A stretch of DNA of 64,000 bases from Brevibacterium sp. CBA3109 (GTDB lineage Bacteria > Actinomycetota > Actinomycetes > Actinomycetales > Brevibacteriaceae), in assembly GCF_040256645.1 (NCBI RefSeq), contig NZ_CP158281.1:3038001-3102000 (forward strand), read 5' to 3'. The translations under genes were made by a program, and so were the position numbers. The notes beneath the pieces were generated by a model. It was not told the DNA's origin. It saw only the letters and a list, made by a program, of their open reading frames with translations, and did not search any database. Each line of letters begins with the position of its first letter. Position 1 is the stretch's first letter. This document shows positions 59,738 through 64,000 of the stretch, piece by piece.

Positions 59738-61198
59738 CTAGGTCGCCTCGGCGAGGATCTCGTCGAGACTCTGAGCGCGCCGGATGAGCGAGAATTCGAC
59801 CTCCCCATCGTGGACGCCGGGGGCGGCGTCGGCGCCCGTTCCTGCGTCACCTTCGCCGGTCGCGGCGCCCGCACCCGCGTTGCCCGTGCCCGGGGTGCTC
59901 GGCACCGTGCGGTATCCGAAGATCGGCACCCGCGGGAGCAGGTTGTAGGAGAACGGGTTGGAGAAGTAGTAGGCCCCGGTGTCGGGCACGGCCACGATGT
60001 CGCCGGCGTCGAGGCGCGGCAGCATGCGGTCACGGGCCAGGAGGTCACCGGCGAAGCAGGCAGGACCGGCGACATCGGTGGGAACCGCCTCGGCGGTCTT
60101 GGGACTGCCGTCAGGGTGGAACGGGAGGATTCGCAGCGGCCAGTCGTCGGGCGCATAGGCCGTGCGGGTGGCGACCTGGACGCCGGCGTGGGTCATGGCG
60201 ATGCGGCGGCCGCCTGTGGTCTTCGCGTATTCGACGTGGGTGAGTATGGTGCCGGCCTTGGCCAGAAGCGCACGTCCGAATTCTGTGATGATGTCGAAGT
60301 CGAACAACTCGGGAACGTGGGCTTCGAGCACAGCCCGGTATTCGGCGAATGTCGGGGTGATGTCCTCCCCGGCGAAGTTCACCGGCAGTCCCCCGCCGAT
60401 GTCGATGCGCGTGATCTGGCGGTCCCACCCGTGCACCTGGGATGACGTCGCATTCCACACTGCGGCGCGGGCGTTGATCTCCTGCGCCAGCTCGACGATC
60501 GCGGCGACGCCTTCGGCGGCCTGGTCAAGGCTGACGCCCTGGGAGCCCGAGTGCACGTGGATCTGGGTGAGCCAGGGACGTGCCAGGTAAGCCTCAATAA
60601 GTGCCTCGCGAGCCCCAGGGTCGGCCAGCCCGATGCCGAACTTCGAGGTCTGGGTGGCAGTGGACAGCGCACCGATCGTCCCCGTTCCCGATTGCGGATT
60701 GATCCGGATCCCCACCCTCGCCGAGGTGGTCTGCCCTTCGAGGAGTGCGTCGAGTCGTTCGAGCTCATCGAAATTGTCGATGTTCATCGACACCCCGAGT
60801 TCGACAGCCCGGCGCAGCTCGGTCAGGGTCTTCGCCGGGGAGTCGAAGACGATGGCCTCTGGAGCGAAGCCCGCGGCGAGGGCCAGCTCGAGCTCACCGG
60901 GGCTGGCGACCTCACAGCCGCCACCCGCCTCGGCGTAGAAGCTCAGCAGCGGCCTCAGCGGCACAGCCTTACATGCCACAGCGTGGAGGACCTCGTGCTC
61001 GCCGACGAATGCCGAGGTCAGCTGCTCGTAGGCGCCGGCAATGTGGTCGAGGTCGATGAGGCCGATCACCGGCGTCGTGTCATCGAGAGTCGGAATCAGT
61101 CCGCCTGGACCGTTCGCGCCCGCGGAACTATTCGCTACTGCCCTGATCACGCGATCCCGGCTGACCTGGGCCGACGGCCCCGACTGACTCTTGTGCAT
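59738..61198 (-). CDS. PLP-dependent Orn/DAP decarboxylase-family enzyme
   Basis: 486-residue fold-type III PLP enzyme related to LysA-type diaminopimelate decarboxylases. The PLP Lys is Lys77 (HAVACKAVPL); the phosphate-binding glycine loop is DIGGGLPVNF; HVHSGSQG and EFGRALLAKAG correspond to HxxSG and EPGR. The usual CESGD is CFAGDLLARD, and the C-terminal YYFSNPFSYNLLPR replaces the usual Tyr motif. Together these suggest a substrate other than meso-DAP. A Gly/Ala/Thr low-complexity stretch (about 440-465) is inserted near the C-terminus. It lies between PucR and the TRAP-TAXI genes on the same strand. ATG 61196-61198 follows GAAGGA. Confidence 0.85.
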   Translation of the reverse strand: MHKSQSGPSAQVSRDRVIRAVANSSAGANGPGGLIPTLDDTTPVIGLIDLDHIAGAYEQLTSAFVGEHEVLHAVACKAVPLRPLLSFYAEAGGGCEVASPGELELALAAGFAPEAIVFDSPAKTLTELRRAVELGVSMNIDNFDELERLDALLEGQTTSARVGIRINPQSGTGTIGALSTATQTSKFGIGLADPGAREALIEAYLARPWLTQIHVHSGSQGVSLDQAAEGVAAIVELAQEINARAAVWNATSSQVHGWDRQITRIDIGGGLPVNFAGEDITPTFAEYRAVLEAHVPELFDFDIITEFGRALLAKAGTILTHVEYAKTTGGRRIAMTHAGVQVATRTAYAPDDWPLRILPFHPDGSPKTAEAVPTDVAGPACFAGDLLARDRMLPRLDAGDIVAVPDTGAYYFSNPFSYNLLPRVPIFGYRTVPSTPGTGNAGAGAATGEGDAGTGADAAPGVHDGEVEFSLIRRAQSLDEILAEAT

Positions 61199-61448
61199 GC
61201 TGTCCTTCGTTAGTGGTGTGGTGTCACTCTAGGACGCAGGCACCAGGATGAACGGACAATAATCTGCCAATCTTGGCCGAAAGCGATTGTACGATCACCA
61301 CAAGGCCCACATGGTCAGCACGGCCCTTGAGCACTCACGACAGCGGTTGGGAATCTCCGACGTCGCTGATCAGACGGCGACGGTGCGTCAGCGTTGAGAT
61401 ACACAGCAGCCGCGGTCCTGCTGCTGGCGGTGGTGCGACACCGCTGAG

Positions 61449-63104
61449 TCAGCGGTGTTCGCGATCGAACACGAGCACCGCGAGCTCCAGCCACAGGCGC
61501 CCGGCCCGTTCCGCGGTCGACAGTCCTGTGATCTCCTCGATCCGGTTGAGGCGATGCCGCAGCGAATTCGTGTGGACATGCAGACGGCGGGAGGCCTCCG
61601 CGGAGTTGCCGACAGTCGCGAAGTACACGCGCAGAGTCTCGAGCAGCTGCCCTTGGTGTCTCTCATCATGGTTGGCAAGGACGTGGGCGGGATCCGTGAT
61701 GCGAGGCCCCACGGACAGCAGCGCGTCAGCGGCTTCGAGCCCGACGAGTTCGGCCGCGACGTCCTCTGCACTTGCTCCGCGGACCAGCTCGCCGGAGGGA
61801 CCAGCGCTCGGCCCCGCAGCATGCGCTCCGGATGGACCATCGCCGCCCACCACGACATTCGATTCCCGGGCCAGCAGGGCGTCAACGACGTAGACCGCTT
61901 CGGTCCATGATCGATGAACATGATCGAGGCGTTCGACAGCTGCACCGACGCCGAAGTTCAGCGATTCGGTGGGAGGCAGAGACCGATGCAGCGCCGAGGC
62001 GACATGAGTCTTGATCTCGACTGCGGAGAGGCTCTCAGCCATGTGCACGAGCACGGCCAGGTGCCCGTGCACAGGGTCGTGGGCGAGGACGGCATCGGCG
62101 AAGGCCGCCCGCAGATGGAACCGGAGAACAGGCTCACGGTCGGGGGCTACCTCGGCGAAGGCCAGGGTTGCGTAGTGCCCCGAGAAGGGCAGCGCGAGCA
62201 GGGTCGCGGCCGGGCCCAAGTCCGGTGAGCCGTCGAGGATCGAGCCGAGGGCCTCACGACGGATCCGCTTCTCGAACGGGGAGCGTCGCAGGGTTCGCAG
62301 CATCACGGGAATCGCGGCACGGGCCGCATCCCGGAGGACGTCGCGCAGAGATGCGGGATCCACCGAATCCGGGTAGGCGGCCCAAATCGTGCCGAGCAGC
62401 TCGCCCTCGCTGCGCAGTGCGATGACAGAACGGGCAGGAGTGGATCCCGCCGCAGACCGCTCGACGACGTCGGTCGAGCGGCGGACAACGTCGAGGAACC
62501 CGGACTCCTCAAGCTCGGCAATCCGCCAATCTGGAATCGCACCGGACAGGATCGTCTCCCGTCGAATATCGTCGATCTCATCGCCGAGGTTGGAGTGCGC
62601 GAGTACACGCGAGGCGGGATCCTCGATCGTGATGGAGGCCCCTGTCATCTCCGCGATGACCGCAGTCAGTGCACTGAGATCATCGACATCGGGCCAGGCC
62701 AGAGCGCTCGATGCACCCTCGTTGAGCTGACGCAGTTGCACCAGCACCTCGGACCATGTCACACCTGTGGACCGCTCGAGCAGAATGGGCGACGCTGCTG
62801 CATCTGCTCCCTGCCCGAGGTGGGTATGCGTTCCCGGGGGAACGATCAGGGCCGCGGCACCGAAGTACCTCTCACGGATCGCATTGAGCCTCACCGGACC
62901 ATCCACGGCTTCTGTGACGAGGACGACCGCTCCAGCACGATCAGAAGGGGAATTGAGATCGGCAGTGGAACCTCGGAGGTCGAGGTCGAGGTCGAACTCG
63001 ATGCGAGTCACCTCGACGTCAGCATCAGTTTGAGTCAGGGGAAGCAGAAACCCTGCGGTCTCCCGCAGCAGACGGAAGACGCGCAGGGCATTCGTTTCGC
63101 TCAT
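61449..63104 (-). CDS. PucR-family transcriptional regulator
   Basis: 551-residue regulator with a PucR-type N-terminal sensor (about 1-130), a GGDEF-like/CdaR middle region (about 290-410) and a C-terminal helix-turn-helix of the PucR/CdaR kind (LLETLRVYFATVGNSAEASRRL followed by HVHTNSLRHRLNRIEEITG, near residues 485-525). A Gly/Ala/Pro/Ser linker (about 420-445) precedes the DNA-binding end. It lies directly downstream of the GABA aminotransferase gene; PucR proteins commonly activate nitrogen-compound catabolism such as GABA use. A TACAGT -10 box 6 nt before the ATG suggests a leaderless message of its own. Confidence 0.9.
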   Translation of the reverse strand: MSETNALRVFRLLRETAGFLLPLTQTDADVEVTRIEFDLDLDLRGSTADLNSPSDRAGAVVLVTEAVDGPVRLNAIRERYFGAAALIVPPGTHTHLGQGADAAASPILLERSTGVTWSEVLVQLRQLNEGASSALAWPDVDDLSALTAVIAEMTGASITIEDPASRVLAHSNLGDEIDDIRRETILSGAIPDWRIAELEESGFLDVVRRSTDVVERSAAGSTPARSVIALRSEGELLGTIWAAYPDSVDPASLRDVLRDAARAAIPVMLRTLRRSPFEKRIRREALGSILDGSPDLGPAATLLALPFSGHYATLAFAEVAPDREPVLRFHLRAAFADAVLAHDPVHGHLAVLVHMAESLSAVEIKTHVASALHRSLPPTESLNFGVGAAVERLDHVHRSWTEAVYVVDALLARESNVVVGGDGPSGAHAAGPSAGPSGELVRGASAEDVAAELVGLEAADALLSVGPRITDPAHVLANHDERHQGQLLETLRVYFATVGNSAEASRRLHVHTNSLRHRLNRIEEITGLSTAERAGRLWLELAVLVFDREHR

Positions 63105-63110
63105 AGGCCC

Positions 63111-63116
63111 ACTGTA
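63111..63116 (-). promoter_or_regulatory. Leaderless -10 box (TACAGT) of PucR gene
   Basis: Minus-strand TACAGT, 6 nt before the ATG at 63104, with no ribosome site between. Confidence 0.55.
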
Positions 63117-63152
63117 GTCAACGCGAGCGCTGGTTCAGTGCAGCGAATCGGC

Positions 63153-64000
63153 TCAGCCGACAGAAGCGGCGACAGCCTCTTCGATGACGTCGAATGCGTC
63201 GTTGAGGAGTTCGTCGGAGATCGTCAGCGGTGGCAGGAAGCGCAGGATATTGCCGAAGGTTCCCGTGGTGAGCACGAGGACACCGTTCTTCGCACAGTAG
63301 TCCGCGATCTTCTTGACCAGGTCAGGGTTCGGATCGATCGAGTCGCGCTGGACGAACTCGGCAGCGATCATGGCGCCGCGGCCGCGGACGTCACCGACCT
63401 CTGGGTACTTGCCCTGCAGCTTGGTGAGGCGATCGGTGACGATCTCGCCGATGTGCGCGGCATTGTCGACGAGTCCGTCTTCCTCATAGGAGGCGATGGC
63501 GCCGAGCGCTGCCGCACAGGCAACTGGGTTGCCGCCGTAGGTTCCGCCCAGGCGACCCGGTCCGACCGAGTCCATGATCTCCGCGCGACCGGTCACGGCC
63601 GAAAGCGGCAGACCGCCGGCGATGCCCTTGGCAGTGGTGATGATATCGGGGACGATCTCTTCCCACTCAGAGGCGAACATCTTGCCCGTGCGGGCGAAGC
63701 CGGCCTGGACCTCGTCGGCGACGAAGACGATGCCCTTGTCCTTGGCGAACTCGACCAGTGCAGGCAGGAAGCCCTCGGCCGGGACGATGAAGCCGCCCTC
63801 ACCCTGAATGGGCTCGATGACGATCGCAGCGACATGCTCGGAGCCGATCTGCTTCTCGATCATGGTGATGACGCGCTTGGCCGCTTCCTCACCGCTGACC
63901 TTGGTCCCGGCCGCGTCGTTGTCGCGGAACGGGTAGGACATGGGTGCGCGGTAGACCTCACCGGCGAAGGGACCGAAGCCGGCCTTGTAGGGGTTGGCCT
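63153..64000 (-). CDS. gabT: 4-aminobutyrate aminotransferase (5' part beyond window)
   Basis: Class III PLP aminotransferase, 282 residues visible; the frame runs open off the right edge, starting ANPYKAGFGPFAGEVYRAPMSYPF, so the N-terminal third is missing. VADEVQAGFARTG carries the PLP-binding Asp, and the Schiff-base Lys lies in IITTAKGIAGGLPLSAV. GGTYGGNPVACAAALG and the C-terminal LRFLPPLTISDELL are typical of GabT. It converts GABA and 2-oxoglutarate to succinic semialdehyde and glutamate. The PucR regulator lies 48 bp downstream on the same strand. Confidence 0.92.
   Translation of the reverse strand, partial: ANPYKAGFGPFAGEVYRAPMSYPFRDNDAAGTKVSGEEAAKRVITMIEKQIGSEHVAAIVIEPIQGEGGFIVPAEGFLPALVEFAKDKGIVFVADEVQAGFARTGKMFASEWEEIVPDIITTAKGIAGGLPLSAVTGRAEIMDSVGPGRLGGTYGGNPVACAAALGAIASYEEDGLVDNAAHIGEIVTDRLTKLQGKYPEVGDVRGRGAMIAAEFVQRDSIDPNPDLVKKIADYCAKNGVLVLTTGTFGNILRFLPPLTISDELLNDAFDVIEEAVAASVG

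Overview
The window is about 64 kb of high-GC (roughly 63%) DNA from an actinobacterium. Mycothiol genes (mshA, S-(hydroxymethyl)mycothiol dehydrogenase), a carD-ispD-ispF block beside an LpqE-like lipoprotein, a senX3-regX3-phoU block near gpmA, ybjN and mshA, a MetP/MetS-type importer and many leaderless promoters (TANNNT 6-7 nt before the start codon) all fit this. The mix suggests a Micrococcales member, most likely Brevibacterium or a close relative; that genus call is inference. It reads as ordinary chromosome with one decayed accessory patch. I saw no rRNA, tRNA, CRISPR array, transposase or integrase.

Layout. 1-4.2 kb: trehalose synthesis (otsA, cut by the window edge, then otsB) facing two translationally coupled LacI regulators. 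4.2-7.5 kb: a short MalK-like ABC ATPase with decayed catalytic motifs beside a DUF4032 kinase-like protein, then an SDR. 7.6-17.4 kb: cationic amino acid permease, rlmB, cysS, a MetP/MetS-like importer, the mycothiol-dependent formaldehyde pair (dehydrogenase plus MBL hydrolase) and a second permease. 17.4-24.2 kb: PanE-like reductase, ispF, ispD, carD, lpqE-like lipoprotein, regX3, senX3 and phoU. 24.2-35.2 kb: EamA exporter/LysR divergon, gpmA, a frameshifted BASS transporter, GNAT, ybjN, mshA, alpha/beta hydrolase, DUF2516, AzlCD exporter with a divergent XRE-cupin regulator, and a FUSC protein. 35.3-41 kb: pepN, an NlpC/P60 peptidoglycan hydrolase and an LLM flavin oxidoreductase. 41-44.6 kb: a DUF222/HNH protein and two adjoining pseudogenes (XRE-cupin regulator and FAD-dependent oxidoreductase) set in short tandem repeats. 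44.7-56.2 kb: a long minus-strand run encoding a peptide ABC importer, an S66 LD-carboxypeptidase, a class-A-beta-lactamase-like serine hydrolase, an M19 dipeptidase, a glutamine amidotransferase, an amino acid permease and a universal stress protein. 56.4-64 kb: TRAP-TAXI transporter, PLP decarboxylase-like enzyme, PucR regulator and the start-truncated GABA aminotransferase.

How it works together. The most coherent set is the 44.7-56.2 kb run, which looks like uptake and intracellular dismantling of peptides, plausibly cell-wall (LD/DD) peptides. The distal 7 kb looks like import and catabolism of an amino acid or GABA-like substrate under PucR control.

Two window-wide habits stand out. 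Intergenic gaps carry short tandem repeats (6-25 bp units, different in each gap). Many conserved enzymes carry low-complexity Ala/Ser/Gly/Glu insertions in loops. One 8-bp repeat has visibly broken a gene by tripling.
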